This document shows, piece by piece, positions 42,941-53,596 of a stretch of 64,000 nt of DNA. The notes below the pieces were generated by a model. It saw only the letters and a list, made by a program, of their open reading frames with translations, had not been told where the DNA came from and searched no databases. Position numbers and translations under genes: made by a program. The stretch is from Natronococcus sp. CG52 (lineage in GTDB: Archaea > Halobacteriota > Halobacteria > Halobacteriales > Natrialbaceae), in contig NZ_CP099391.1 in the NCBI RefSeq assembly GCF_023913515.1, positions 62,001-126,000 on the forward strand, written 5' to 3'. Each line of letters opens with the position of its first letter. Within the stretch, counting starts at the first letter, position 1.

Positions 42941-44287
42941 CTACAGCGCCTCCTTGTACGCCTCGAGGGTCTCCTCGACGTCTTCCTCGGTGTGGCCGTA
43001 GCTGACGAACTGGCACTCGAACTGGTTCTGCGAGAGGAAGACTCCCTGCGCTTTCATCTGGCCCCAGAAGATGCGGCGCCAGCGATCCGTCTCGGCGGCT
43101 TTCACGTCGGCCGCGCTCTTCGGACAGTAGTCGTAGCGCGGGCAGGTCGGATTCTGTCGGCAGCCGGCCGAGCACTGCTCCTCGAGGGAGTCGGGACCCG
43201 GCCCCTCGCGCGTGAAAATGACCTTGAACATGCTGTCCGTGCCGGTGACGGTGTAGCTGGGCGCCTGGTCGGCGACGATGTCTGTCAGGCCGCTCCGAAG
43301 TCGATCGCCCAGCCCGTTGACGTGGCCGTAGACGTCGTTCTCGGCGGCGAACTGCAGCGTCTCGAGGCCGGCCGCCATCGTTACGGGGTGGCCGGAGAAG
43401 GTGCCGGCCTGGAAGACGTCGCCGGAGGGGGCGAACTGTTCGACGATCTCGGCCCGGCCGCCGATCGCGCCGACGGGGAAGCCGCCGCCGACGATCTTGC
43501 CGAACGTCGTCAGGTCGGGCGTGATCCCGAACTCGCTCTGGGCGCAGCCCAATCCGCCGACGCGGAAGCCGGTGATGACCTCGTCGAAGATCAGGAGCGA
43601 GCCGTGCTCGTCGGTGATCTCGCGGAGGAACTCGTGGTAGCCCTCTTCGGGGTGGACGATCCCGTAGTTGCCCAGGATCGGCTCCGTGAGGACGGCCGCG
43701 ATGTCGTCGCCGTGTTCCGCGAACACCTCGCGCACCGCGTCCTCGTCGTTGAACGGCACCGGGAGGGTGTGCTCGGAGAACGACTGCGGGATGCCGGCCG
43801 AGGAGGGAGACGGGTTCTCGGCGTCGCCCTCGACCAGCGTCGACTCCTGGGCGCCGTGGTAGCCGCCCTGCATGACGACGATCTTGTTCCGACCGGTGTA
43901 ACCGCGCGCGAGTCGCACGGCGGAGGTGGTCGCTTCGGTGCCCGAGTTGACGAACCGGATCTTCTCGACGCTCGGGACGTGCCGGACGACGAACTCCGCG
44001 AGGTCGACCTCGATCTCGGTCGGGGTGCCGTACATCGGCCCCTCGCTCGCCTTCTGCTGGATCGATGCCCGAACCCGTTCGGGAAGGTCGTGGCCCAGAA
44101 GCAGCGGGCCCAGTCCCATCACCCAGTCGACGTATCGGTTGCCGTCGGCGTCGATGACGTGACCGCCGTCGCCCTTCTGGACGAAGAACGGGTAGGGCTC
44201 GATCGCCGCACGAACCGCCGAGTTGACGCCGCCGGGCATCACCGACAGCGCCCGATCGTACAGGTCGCGTGAGTGGTCGTCGTTCAT
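42941..44287 (-). CDS. hemL: Glutamate-1-semialdehyde 2,1-aminomutase
   Basis: Last step of the C5 route to 5-aminolevulinate. 448 residues: [74 protein letters not shown] and the PLP lysine in [18 protein letters not shown] (about 255-272); [13 protein letters not shown]. It carries an extra Cys-rich segment near 385-405 ([18 protein letters not shown]) common in haloarchaeal HemL, which may bind a metal or disulfides. Ends before a 54-base step to the membrane protein on the same strand. Confidence 0.95.
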   Translation of the reverse strand: MNDDHSRDLYDRALSVMPGGVNSAVRAAIEPYPFFVQKGDGGHVIDADGNRYVDWVMGLGPLLLGHDLPERVRASIQQKASEGPMYGTPTEIEVDLAEFVVRHVPSVEKIRFVNSGTEATTSAVRLARGYTGRNKIVVMQGGYHGAQESTLVEGDAENPSPSSAGIPQSFSEHTLPVPFNDEDAVREVFAEHGDDIAAVLTEPILGNYGIVHPEEGYHEFLREITDEHGSLLIFDEVITGFRVGGLGCAQSEFGITPDLTTFGKIVGGGFPVGAIGGRAEIVEQFAPSGDVFQAGTFSGHPVTMAAGLETLQFAAENDVYGHVNGLGDRLRSGLTDIVADQAPSYTVTGTDSMFKVIFTREGPGPDSLEEQCSAGCRQNPTCPRYDYCPKSAADVKAAETDRWRRIFWGQMKAQGVFLSQNQFECQFVSYGHTEEDVEETLEAYKEAL

Positions 44288-44393
44288 GCGGGGGGCTTAG
44301 CGATCGGAGGGGAAAGTAGTACCGAGGTTCGATCGCCGTCCGGGGATCAGTACGGTTAAACGGCTGCTTTATCGACTCGCTGAATACTACCGT

Positions 44394-45329
44394 ATGCGCT
44401 ACCGAACCCCGCTCCTGTTTCTGCTCGTCGCCGCCATCTGGGGCTCGACGTTTCCGGCCGTCCGCGCCGGCGTCGAGGTCGTCCCGCCGGTCCTGTTCGC
44501 GGCGCTTCGTTTCGACGCCGTCGCGATCCTCGTGCTCGGCTACGCCGCCGTTCGCGGCTACCGAATTCGCCCCCGTCGGGACGAGTGGATCGGCATCCTC
44601 GCGGGCGGCGCGCTCCTGATCGCGCTCCACCACGCACTGTTGTTCGCCGGCCAGCAGTACGTCACGAGCGCCGTCGCCGCGGTCGTCGTCGCGACGGTAC
44701 CGATCATCACCGCGGCGCTCTCGCGGCTCCTCCTCCCGAGTACCGGCCTCGGCATCGTCGGCGTGATCGGCCTCGGTCTCGGCTTTCTCGGGACGGCTAT
44801 CGTGGCCAACCCCGATCCGGCGGCGCTGTACACGGCCGAATCGCTCGGCGTCCTGCTGGTCCTCGCCGCCGCCGTCGCGTTCGCGCTCGGGGCGGTCCTC
44901 ACCCAGCGAACCCGGAGCTCGCTTCCGGTCGCCTCCCTTCAGGGGTGGATGATGCTCGTCGGCGCGCCGATCCTGCACGTCGCGAGCGTCTCGCTCGGCG
45001 AACCGCAGTCGGTCGAGTGGACGCCGGCCGCGGCGCTCGCGTTCGTCTACCTCGTCCCGGTCGCCGGCGGGCTCGGCTACCTGCTGTACTTCGATCTGCT
45101 CGACCGACTCGGCTCGGTCGAACTCAACCTCGTTTCGTACCTCCTGCCGGTGTTCGCCGCGCTCGTCGGCTGGCTGACGCTGGGCGAGGCGCTCGAGTCG
45201 ACGACCGTCGTCGGCTTCGTCGTCGTCGCGGTCGGCTTCGCGCTGGTCAAGCGACGCGCGCTGGCGCGACTCCTCGACGGACGAACTCGCGGCGCGTCGA
45301 AAGTGGCGGGAGAGAACGACGGCGGATAG
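44394..45329 (+). CDS. EamA/DMT family transporter
   Basis: 311 residues, ten predicted helices in two EamA halves (about 5-135 and 150-290). First half starts PLLFLLVAAIWGSTFPAVRAG; second-half hallmarks LVPVAGGLGYLLYFDLLDRLGSVELNLVSYLLPVFAALVGWLTLGEALE (by position 215-265). Exports or imports small metabolites; substrate unknown. Divergent from hemL, converges on amt. Confidence 0.9.
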   Translation: MRYRTPLLFLLVAAIWGSTFPAVRAGVEVVPPVLFAALRFDAVAILVLGYAAVRGYRIRPRRDEWIGILAGGALLIALHHALLFAGQQYVTSAVAAVVVATVPIITAALSRLLLPSTGLGIVGVIGLGLGFLGTAIVANPDPAALYTAESLGVLLVLAAAVAFALGAVLTQRTRSSLPVASLQGWMMLVGAPILHVASVSLGEPQSVEWTPAAALAFVYLVPVAGGLGYLLYFDLLDRLGSVELNLVSYLLPVFAALVGWLTLGEALESTTVVGFVVVAVGFALVKRRALARLLDGRTRGASKVAGENDGG

Positions 45330-45406
45330 GGTGACGTGAGAGAACGAACACGGATAAGAAGCGGAGGGCTGCGGCGGAGGACCGTTCTCGAGTCGTTTCG
45401 ACCGGT

Positions 45407-47050
45407 TCAGACCGCGTCAGTGCCGGTCTTCCCGGTGCGGATCTGCACGGCGCGCTCGACGGGCGTGACGAAAATCTTCCCGTCGCCGGGTTCGCCGGTG
45501 TTCGCGCCCTCGCGGATCGCGTCGACGACCTCGTCGGCGGGGATGTCGGCGACGACGCACTCGATCTTGACTTTCTGGTGGAGGTCGACCGTGTACTCCT
45601 CGCCGCGCCACTGCCCCTTCTTTGCGGGCTGTGAGCCGCGACCGGAGACGTTCGTGACGGTCAGCGACGGGGCACCGGCTTCCGCCAGCGCCTGCTTGAC
45701 CGCGCCGAGGCGGTCGGGACGGACGATCGCGGTGACCATCTTGATCTGCCCGTCGTTCGGCTCGCCGCCGTCCGCACGAATCACGTCGCCGCTGCCGTCG
45801 GCGGCGACGTCGGGCTGTCCGAATTCGGGGTAGGTGTCCACGCCGTGCTCGGAGACGTCGAGGCCGTCGCGCTCGTGTTCGGGCGTGACCCGTGCCTGTC
45901 CGACAGCCTTGAACGCGAACCAGATGAGGCCGGTCGCGCCGACCGTCCAGGCGGTGATGAGAACGACGCCGGTGAGCTGCGCGACGAACGCGTTCGCGAC
46001 GCTATCGACGACGCCCGGTGCGGCGACGAACGGGAACAGCAGCGTCCCGAGGACCCCGGCGGAGCCGTGGACGGGGAACACCGCACAGACGTCGTCGATT
46101 TTCAGGCGTCTCTCGACGAATTCGAAGACGATCGGCAGCTGCGCGCCGGCGAGACCGCCGACGACGAACGCGCCCCACCAGGCGACGGTGTCTGGAATCG
46201 CGGTGATGCCGACCAGGCCGGCTAACAGCCCGTTTGCGACGTACAGGGTGTCGACCTTGCCGGTCTTGAACCACGCGACGAGACCGGCTCCCATCGCGCC
46301 GCAGGCCATCGAGACGGTCGTGGCCATGGCGACGCGACCGAGCTGGTCGCCGAGGAACGCGCTCTCGCCCAGGATGGCCGAGGTGCCGACGTTGAAGCCG
46401 TACCAGCCGAACGCGAGGATGAGCGTTCCCAGCACGGCGAAGGTCAGCGAGTGACCGGGGATGACGTTGGGGCTTCCGTCGTCGTTGTACCGATCCATGC
46501 GCGGGCCGAGCACCCACGCGGCGGTGAGGCCGGCGATCCCGCCCATGCCGTGGACGATCATTCCGCCCGCAAAGTCTGCGAACGGCGTCCCGGTGAGAGT
46601 CTCGATGTGGCCCCCGGCCCACGTGATCCCGGTGACGACCGGGTAGATGACCGCGGCCAGCAGGAACGTGTAGGTGACGTACGCACGGAGCTTCGCGCGG
46701 CCGGCGACGGCTCCCGAGACGATGGTCGCCGCCGTCATAGCGAACACGGCACCGTACAGCCAGTCCATCCAGCTCGTCGCGTCGCCCGTGAACGCGGGCT
46801 CGAACCCGCTGCCGGCGACGACTCCCTCGATGCCGACGCCGACGAGGAAGAACACCGTCACGCCGACGCTCCAGGTCAGCAGGTTCTTCGTCAACTGGTT
46901 TGCCACGTTCTTCGAGCGCACCTGACCCGCCTCGAGCATGGCGAAGCCGGCGTGCATGAAGAAGATGAGGAACGTGGCGATCAGGATCCACGTGTAGTTG
47001 ATCGCTTCCATCAGCATCTCGGTCTCGGCCTGGAGGACGATGTGCTCCAT
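45407..47050 (-). CDS. amt: Ammonium transporter (Amt) fused to a C-terminal PII domain
   Basis: 547 residues from the ATG at 47050, chosen because GGAGG lies 10 bases upstream. Residues about 15-410 are an Amt channel (eleven helices) with the twin histidines in [13 protein letters not shown] and [13 protein letters not shown] and the AMEAGQVR-like [13 protein letters not shown]. After an acidic linker, residues about 430-540 are a PII protein: [21 protein letters not shown]-loop [21 protein letters not shown]-loop [11 protein letters not shown]. In most haloarchaea PII is a separate gene beside amt; here gate and regulator are one chain. Confidence 0.94.
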   Translation of the reverse strand: MEHIVLQAETEMLMEAINYTWILIATFLIFFMHAGFAMLEAGQVRSKNVANQLTKNLLTWSVGVTVFFLVGVGIEGVVAGSGFEPAFTGDATSWMDWLYGAVFAMTAATIVSGAVAGRAKLRAYVTYTFLLAAVIYPVVTGITWAGGHIETLTGTPFADFAGGMIVHGMGGIAGLTAAWVLGPRMDRYNDDGSPNVIPGHSLTFAVLGTLILAFGWYGFNVGTSAILGESAFLGDQLGRVAMATTVSMACGAMGAGLVAWFKTGKVDTLYVANGLLAGLVGITAIPDTVAWWGAFVVGGLAGAQLPIVFEFVERRLKIDDVCAVFPVHGSAGVLGTLLFPFVAAPGVVDSVANAFVAQLTGVVLITAWTVGATGLIWFAFKAVGQARVTPEHERDGLDVSEHGVDTYPEFGQPDVAADGSGDVIRADGGEPNDGQIKMVTAIVRPDRLGAVKQALAEAGAPSLTVTNVSGRGSQPAKKGQWRGEEYTVDLHQKVKIECVVADIPADEVVDAIREGANTGEPGDGKIFVTPVERAVQIRTGKTGTDAV

Positions 47051-47130
47051 CAGCCGCACACCTCCGTCGTATCTCCTCCGCTACCGGTAATCCGTAGACA
47101 CTCGTCCATATTTGATCCATTCTGGCTCAT
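47050..47130 (-). CDS. Leader ORF of amt, 26 residues, TGATG overlap
   Basis: ATG at 47130, TGA overlapping the amt ATG by one base (TGATG). Product begins [25 protein letters not shown] element (47169-47178) places the transcript start near 47147, so this frame would be on the mRNA and its ribosomes would end at the amt start. It also contains the GGAGG used for amt. Possible translational coupling or control by nitrogen supply; no peptide family. Confidence 0.45.
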   Translation of the reverse strand: MSQNGSNMDECLRITGSGGDTTEVCG

Positions 47131-47529
47131 GGTTGTCTTCTGAATCACGTCTAATCCGGATGAACTATCTATATATAAGGGTTAGCGTTTAAAACGTCTA
47201 AAAACACTCGAGTAATAGGGACGACCGGGCGAATCTAAAGGCGATTTAATGTGTATAAGGATGGAAAATTTCGAATCTTTTTCGAACGATGGCTATCGTC
47301 TTACGAAGAAAACTTAATTTATAGAGTATAATTGACGCAGGATTGGGGCGGGACTCGAGACGAGGCTATCGGCGCTGCGCGCGGAAAATATTGTCGCGCG
47401 TCTACCGGTCGCGGTGCTCGTCTGGACGTTCGTCAGAATACCGCTCTGATCGCGGCCGGATCGCAGGCGAAATCGCCGACCGGCGACCCGATCCGGCGTA
47501 TCGAGTGGGGCGCGGCGCGGTTCGCCGAA
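47131..47529. other. AT-rich region between hemB and amt
   Basis: About 400 bases between the hemB stop and the amt leader. 47160-47345 is AT-rich with several TATA-like runs (TATATATAA at 47170-47178, GATTTAAT near 47243, TTTATAGAG near 47316). An 18-codon rightward ATG frame lies near 47262; I do not call it. Otherwise nothing. Confidence 0.5.
47169..47178 (-). promoter_or_regulatory. TATA element of amt
   Basis: Minus-strand TTATATATAG; transcript start expected about 25 bases on, near 47147, giving a ~97-base leader before amt that contains the 26-codon ORF. Confidence 0.5.
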
Positions 47530-48555
<1,026 letters not shown>

Positions 48556-48605
48556 ATCGGTCCTACTGACGGAACGTGCAAAAGCGGTGCGCTCGAGGGT
48601 GACTC

Positions 48606-49193
48606 TCAGGTCGTCGCCTCGTCGCTCGCGTCCGGGTTCTCGCGGACGAACGCGACGAGGTCGTCGAGACAAGACTCGAACGGCGGTGCCTCGATTCCGA
48701 TCCCAGCGAGTGCGCGCCGGGTGTTCGGACAGGCGTATCGCGTCGGATGATCGAGGTAGCCGAGCGTCGCGGGCTCTGCAGGTATCCCTCGCGCTGCGGC
48801 GACTTCCATCAGGCGCTTCGTGAGCGGTTTCGATCCGGGTACCGAGACGACGCGGTGACTCATCGCGTCGGCGACCGCGTCGACGAACGCCGGCATCGAC
48901 AGCGGCGCCGGATCGCAGAGCTGGTAGACTTCGCCGACGGTGTCCTCGCGAGCACTCAGGTGAGCGATGGCCCCGACGACGAAATCGCGCGGGACGACGT
49001 TGGGTTCGCTGTCCGCCCCACCGGGAAGGCTGGTCGTAACCGAGCACCACGACGGCTGTGAGAGAAGCATATGGATCAGATAGTAGGCCCCGTCGTACTT
49101 GCCCGTCTCGCCGGTCTCGTTGTCACCGACGACCATCGCGAGAGTGATCGGATCGGTAAGGCTTTTCCAGCCCAGTTTTCCTTTATAAGACAC
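48606..49193 (-). pseudogene. Truncated SDR-family reductase, C-terminal half only
   Basis: 195 codons remain open. From about residue 18 ([27 protein letters not shown]) the sequence equals the second half of extended SDR/NAD-binding_4 proteins, with [31 protein letters not shown] and [33 protein letters not shown]-like end. The Rossmann GxxGxxG, and the YxxxK catalytic pair that come first in the family, are missing: the sequence before about 49180 is unrelated. So a deletion or recombination has removed about 170 N-terminal residues. The remaining frame has no stops, so the loss may be recent. Confidence 0.7.
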
Positions 49194-49323
49194 TTAACCG
49201 GTCGTCAATTGAAGGACAACGGATCGTTGCGGTCTCGGCTGCCGGTATCAACGCCCTCATACCGTCCCGACGATGACGGTCAGATGGTCACTCGTACTGA
49301 CTGGCAGGTGACGCTATACGACG

Positions 49324-50496
49324 ATGCGCTGGCGATATCAGGAGACGGTTCTCGCGCTGTGTACGCTCGCGTTCTTCGCGACGATGGCCGGCCGGCTGGC
49401 GATCAGCCCGGTCGTCGGACAGATCACCGCGGAGTTCGACGTCTCCAACTCGCTGATCGGCGTCGCGCTGACGGGGATGTGGATGTCCTACTTCGCCTCC
49501 CAGTACCCGAGCGGCATCCTCGCGGACCGGTTCGGCGAGCGCCCGGTCATCCTCGTCGCCGTCGGCGGAACGGCGGTCGCGTGTCTCTTCCTCGCCGTCG
49601 CGCCGGTGTTCGCCGTCTTCGTGGTCGGAACGATCCTCCTCGGCGCCGTCGCCGGCCTCCACTACAGCGTGGCCACGACGCTGTTGACCCGAACCTACGA
49701 CGAGATCGGCGCGGCGATCGGGGTTCACAACAGCGGCGGCCCCGCGGCCGGCCTGATCGCGCCGCCCATCGCGGCCTGGGTCGGCGTTCGCTACGGCTGG
49801 CGGCCCGCCGTCGCGATCGCGGTCCCGATCGCGGTCCTGATCTTCGTGCTGTTCACCTGGCGCATCGAACCCACGGAACCGCGCCGGCCCGACCAGCCGA
49901 TGGGCGATCGCGTCGATCTCGAGGCCATCCTCGAGTTGCTCTCGCGACCGCAGATCGCCTTCCCGGTCGCGCTCGCGATCGGCGGAGCGTTCGTCTGGCA
50001 GGCGACCTCCTCGTTCCTGCCGCTCTTTCTCATGGAACACCGGGGCCAGTCGGAGGAACTCGCCGGCCTGGTCTTCGGCGGCTACTTCGTCGTCCAGGCG
50101 ACGACCCAGGTCGGCGTCGGCGCGGTCTCCGACCGGTACGGGCGGGACCTCGCGACCGCAGGTTGTATGATTCTCGCGTCGGCCGGGTTCGTCCTGCTCG
50201 TCACCGTCCCCGGCACCGCTGCCATTCTGGCGGCGGTCGTGCTGGTCGGAACCGGCCTCGGCTGGGGTGCGGCGCTCCTCCCGCGATTCATGGACGTCCT
50301 CTCCGACGCCGAGCGCGGCGCCGGATTCGGTCTCATTCGAACGGTGTACGGCTTCATCGGCGCGCTGGGTTCGGTCGTCACCGGAGCGCTGGCCGACGTC
50401 TTCGGCTGGGGCGTCGCGTTTACGGTTCTGGCAGGGCTGCTCGCACTGGTCTTCTGTGCGCTCGTCGTCAACGGGCTGCTCTCGCTCGGTTACTGA
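49324..50496 (+). CDS. MFS transporter
   Basis: 390 residues, twelve predicted helices. Typical MFS loop between helices 2 and 3: YPSGILADRFGERPVI (about 59-74), and the equivalent in the second half SDRYGRDLATAG. N-terminal MRWRYQETVLALCTLAFFATMAGRLAISPVVG. Resembles sugar/anion or drug exporters; substrate unknown. It begins 130 bases after the broken start of the SDR remnant, possibly part of the same rearrangement. Confidence 0.9.
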   Translation: MRWRYQETVLALCTLAFFATMAGRLAISPVVGQITAEFDVSNSLIGVALTGMWMSYFASQYPSGILADRFGERPVILVAVGGTAVACLFLAVAPVFAVFVVGTILLGAVAGLHYSVATTLLTRTYDEIGAAIGVHNSGGPAAGLIAPPIAAWVGVRYGWRPAVAIAVPIAVLIFVLFTWRIEPTEPRRPDQPMGDRVDLEAILELLSRPQIAFPVALAIGGAFVWQATSSFLPLFLMEHRGQSEELAGLVFGGYFVVQATTQVGVGAVSDRYGRDLATAGCMILASAGFVLLVTVPGTAAILAAVVLVGTGLGWGAALLPRFMDVLSDAERGAGFGLIRTVYGFIGALGSVVTGALADVFGWGVAFTVLAGLLALVFCALVVNGLLSLGY

Positions 50497-50593
50497 CCGG
50501 TATCCGGTCCACGTCAACGCGTTTCGGCGCGCCGAACGCTGTTGTTACTGCCGGAGTAACAGCACGTGTGTCCCTGTTGTATTCACAAATCCC

Positions 50594-50600
50594 CTAAATA
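50594..50600 (+). promoter_or_regulatory. TATA element of the 50-residue zinc protein
   Basis: CTAAATA centred about 26 bases before the ATG at 50623; leaderless start. Confidence 0.45.
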
Positions 50601-50622
50601 CCTGTATAAACTACCGCTAATC

Positions 50623-50775
50623 ATGTCCAGTGAGTCTCGACAGAAAGCGGCGGCGTGCTGTACCGACTGCGGTCGGGCGCTGGCCGTCTGGCTGTCGCCG
50701 TCGGGTGAGATGAATCCGATCGGAAGCGCGGAGGGCTGTCCCTGCGGCGGAACCGAATTTCGGATACTGGAGTGA
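50623..50775 (+). CDS. Small haloarchaeal zinc-finger protein, 50 aa
   Basis: 50 residues with two cysteine pairs, CCTDCG (about 11-16) and CPCGG (about 40-44), a mini zinc finger. Start fixed by TATA spacing; the longer upstream frame is rejected. No named family recalled with certainty. Stands 67 bases before the TrmB regulator. Confidence 0.7.
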   Translation: MSSESRQKAAACCTDCGRALAVWLSPSGEMNPIGSAEGCPCGGTEFRILE

Positions 50776-50811
50776 GAGCGACCGATCCGAGGTCGGCTCC
50801 GAAACGGCTGA

Positions 50812-50818
50812 CTTTTAC
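50812..50818 (+). promoter_or_regulatory. TATA-like element of the TrmB regulator
   Basis: CTTTTAC centred about 27 bases before the ATG at 50842, leaderless spacing. Confidence 0.4.
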
Positions 50819-50841
50819 TCGTCAGGTCCCGTGGACACAGT

Positions 50842-51630
50842 ATGTCTAAAACTGAGGAGGCAGTCTCAGCGCTGGCGGAACTCGGGCTCACGGAGTACGA
50901 GGCCCGCTGTTTCGTCGCGCTGACGAAAATCTCGACGGGGACGGCGAAGGAGATCAGCCAGGTCTCGGACATTCCTCGGTCGCGGGTCTACGACACCATC
51001 GAGCGACTCGAGCGAAAGGGGCTGGTCAGTGTTCAGCAGTCCGACCCCCGCGAGTACCGGGCGACCGAGATCGAGACGGCCTGCGAGCGCATCCGGGAGG
51101 ATTACGACTCGCGAATCAACACCGCGGAGAACGCGCTACAGCAGATCGAGACGCCCGACTACACGGAGGACGAGGGTGTCTGGTCGATCTCGAGCACAGA
51201 CCACGTCACCGATCGCATCGTCTCCTTCCTCGAACTCGCCGAGGAGTCGATCCACCACATTATCGCGAACGACGAGGTAGTCATGGACGACATCCGCGCG
51301 GCCCTGCGCGAGGCTACCGGCCGCGGCGTCGAAGTCGTTCTCGAGGTGCCGACCGATGAAGACCGCGACGAGCTTCGGGAGGCGATTCCGGACGCGACCG
51401 TCGTTGTCGCACCGGACCTCGAGACGACGAATGCCGTCTACTCGGAGTGGCCGGCTCAGCTCCTGCTCATCGATCACGAGTCGGTCGTCGCGGCCGCGAC
51501 CAAAAACAGCGACCTTCCGGACGTGGTCCAGGAGACGGCGATCTGGACGTACGGTCACGACCACGGCTTCGCCGTCTGGATCCGCGAGTTGCTCGACGAC
51601 CGGCGCGCCTTCAAGGATCGAGACGAGTGA
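50842..51630 (+). CDS. TrmB family transcriptional regulator
   Basis: 262 residues. N-terminal winged helix of the TrmB type: AVSALAELGLTEYEARCFVALTKI...GTAKEISQVSDIPRSRVYDTIERLERKGLVS (about 8-60), then a coiled-coil (about 75-105) and a C-terminal effector-like domain (about 115-250) resembling the PLD-like TrmB sensor half. Many haloarchaeal TrmB proteins control sugar metabolism; no sugar genes are close, so the target is unknown. Confidence 0.9.
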   Translation: MSKTEEAVSALAELGLTEYEARCFVALTKISTGTAKEISQVSDIPRSRVYDTIERLERKGLVSVQQSDPREYRATEIETACERIREDYDSRINTAENALQQIETPDYTEDEGVWSISSTDHVTDRIVSFLELAEESIHHIIANDEVVMDDIRAALREATGRGVEVVLEVPTDEDRDELREAIPDATVVVAPDLETTNAVYSEWPAQLLLIDHESVVAAATKNSDLPDVVQETAIWTYGHDHGFAVWIRELLDDRRAFKDRDE

Positions 51631-51767
51631 GTCCGGGTGTGATCCCTCGCTCGTCTATATATACTTTCGATACGGATCGATACTGTCGTCTCGAGGACCA
51701 CAACTTCGTTTCGTCCGCTGAATTTCGTCGCTTCCCGGTCCCGAAGCCCCGAGAAACCGGTACATAC

Positions 51768-52127
<360 letters not shown>

Positions 52128-52152
52128 CGAGTACAAAACGCGGAGACCGAAA

Positions 52153-52317
52153 CTATTCAGCGCGGTCGACGTCCACTTGCTCCTTGAGCGTCTCGAGTCC
52201 GTCGGCTTCGGCGAGTTCCTGCAACCGCTCCCGGAAGTGTTCCTCGCAAAGACCGACCTTGAGCCCGTCCGAATCGGCGGCGAAGGCGGCCTCACGGTCG
52301 CAGTAGTGGCAGTTCAT
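52153..52317 (-). CDS. DUF6757-like small zinc-binding protein, 54 aa
   Basis: 54 residues: begins MNCHYCDREAAFAADSDG, with a Cys pair and a following GLCEEHFRERLQEL (C and H) that complete a CxxC...CxxH zinc knuckle, then a helical acidic tail. From memory it is the haloarchaeal family DUF6757. Convergent with the ferredoxin gene. Role unknown. Confidence 0.8.
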   Translation of the reverse strand: MNCHYCDREAAFAADSDGLKVGLCEEHFRERLQELAEADGLETLKEQVDVDRAE

Positions 52318-52376
52318 GTACGCGTGTACGGGCCACGGTGCATTGAACCCTCCGCTATCGGCCGTCTTCGCCTCAG

Positions 52377-53153
52377 TCAGCTGTCAATATTCAGCCGTCG
52401 ATACGCGTCCCGCGAGAGTCCCGCAACGCCGAGCCTGTCGTCGTGAGCGTCGCTGCCACCGGTCGCGAGCAGGTCGTAGCGGTCGATCGCGCGCTCGACC
52501 GGGCGGCGGTCGACCTCGCGGCCGTACGGGTAGTGTAGTTCGACGGCGTCGAGGTCGGCCGTCAGCTCGAGCGCGCGCTCGGAATCGCGGTACCGCAGGG
52601 GGTGAGCCAGGGAAACGAGTCGCCCCGCTTCGGCGAGCACCCGTCGGCCGCGCTCGAACGACGGAACGTCCCGCGGGACGAAACAGGGGTCGCCGTTCCC
52701 GATGAGGCGGTCGAACGCGCCCTCGTAGTCGCAGTCAGCGTCGGGGTGGTCGGCGATCGCTCGCGCGACGTGCGGTCGGCCGAAGCCGTCGTCGACCGTC
52801 ACGCCGAGATCGATTCCGAGCCGATCCTCGACGCAGTCGACGATCGCCTGCCCGCGTTCGACGCGGTTCCTCTGGATCCGTTCGGTCACCGCCTCGAGTT
52901 CGGTCGTCGGTTCGATTCCGTAGCCGAGCAGGTCGACGCGCTGTCCGCACTCGGTTTCGACCCGGAGCTCGATTCCGTGAACGATCGTCACGCCGTCGCG
53001 TTCGATCACCGACTCATCGAACGGCTGTCGCCGGTCGTGGTCCGTGAGCGCGACGACGTCCACGCCGTCGCGGCGGGCGGCTTCGGGGACGTCCGTCGGC
53101 TCGAGTTCGCCGTCGGACCGCGTCGTGTGGACGTGCAGGTCGGCGTAGGGCAT
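52377..53153 (-). CDS. PHP-domain phosphoesterase (second paralogue)
   Basis: 258 residues: DLHVHTTRSDGEL (about 5-17), VALTDHDRRQPF (about 35-46), GIELRVETECGQRVDLLGYG, SLAHPLRYRD (about 187-196) and TGGSDAHDDRLG (about 236-247). The plan is that of nucleotide 3',5'-bisphosphate or TrpH-like 5'-3' exonuclease PHP proteins. Distinct from the PHP gene at 35980-36735 in length and C-terminus. Starts 150 bases from the DUF5789-like gene, divergent. Confidence 0.88.
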   Translation of the reverse strand: MPYADLHVHTTRSDGELEPTDVPEAARRDGVDVVALTDHDRRQPFDESVIERDGVTIVHGIELRVETECGQRVDLLGYGIEPTTELEAVTERIQRNRVERGQAIVDCVEDRLGIDLGVTVDDGFGRPHVARAIADHPDADCDYEGAFDRLIGNGDPCFVPRDVPSFERGRRVLAEAGRLVSLAHPLRYRDSERALELTADLDAVELHYPYGREVDRRPVERAIDRYDLLATGGSDAHDDRLGVAGLSRDAYRRLNIDS

Positions 53154-53275
53154 GCCTTACTCGAGCCAGCGCGGGGTGGTAAACGCACTGTTCTCGCCGT
53201 CTCCACCTCGTCTCGAGCGCTCCGTTCTAGGTGTATAAGGTGTAGGTGAGTGCTAGTAATCGATTATGGAAAATG

Positions 53276-53282
53276 TTTATAA
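53276..53282 (+). promoter_or_regulatory. TATA element of the DUF5789-like gene
   Basis: TTTATAA centred 30 bases before the ATG at 53309; it supports that ATG over the longer frame. Confidence 0.5.
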
Positions 53283-53308
53283 TCATTGTTCACGCAGGAT
53301 GTGGTGTA

Positions 53309-53596
53309 ATGTTGCTAAACGGCACCGGCGAGGTCATCGACGACCACGAGTACCCCGCGACCACCGAGGAACTGATCGCAGATTACGGCGACCGCACCCT
53401 CGAGCTCCCGAACGGGACCGAGACGGTCGAGGAGGTACTCGCCCGCCTCGCGTCCGAGACCTTCGAGAATCCGGAAGAGGCGCGGTTCGCCGTCTACTCC
53501 GCGGTGAGCAACAAGGCGGTCGGCCGCGTCGGCTACAGCGACCGCGATCCGACGCCGCCCGGCAGCCCGTACTCGCCCGAGTCGGTTTCGTTCTAA
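53309..53596 (+). CDS. DUF5789-like haloarchaeal protein
   Basis: 95 residues: GTGEVIDDHEYPATTEELIADYGDRTLELPNGTETVEEVL and a C-terminal FAVYSAVSNKAVGRVGYSDRDP (both given by their family order). This is the DUF5789 pattern, a small haloarchaeal family with a DUF2795-like fold; function unknown. Start fixed by the TATA element; the 21 residues upstream in frame are hydrophobic shadow. It ends at a hairpin array. Confidence 0.82.
   Translation: MLLNGTGEVIDDHEYPATTEELIADYGDRTLELPNGTETVEEVLARLASETFENPEEARFAVYSAVSNKAVGRVGYSDRDPTPPGSPYSPESVSF

Noticed and set aside
42912-44978. 688-codon minus-strand frame across hemL and the EamA gene
   Set aside because: Arginine-rich shadow frame; hemL in the correct frame has all family motifs.
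48606-49193. Frameshift as the cause of the short SDR gene
   Set aside because: I looked for the missing N-terminal half in the other frames up to the MFS gene and found no Rossmann motif, so it is lost rather than out of frame.
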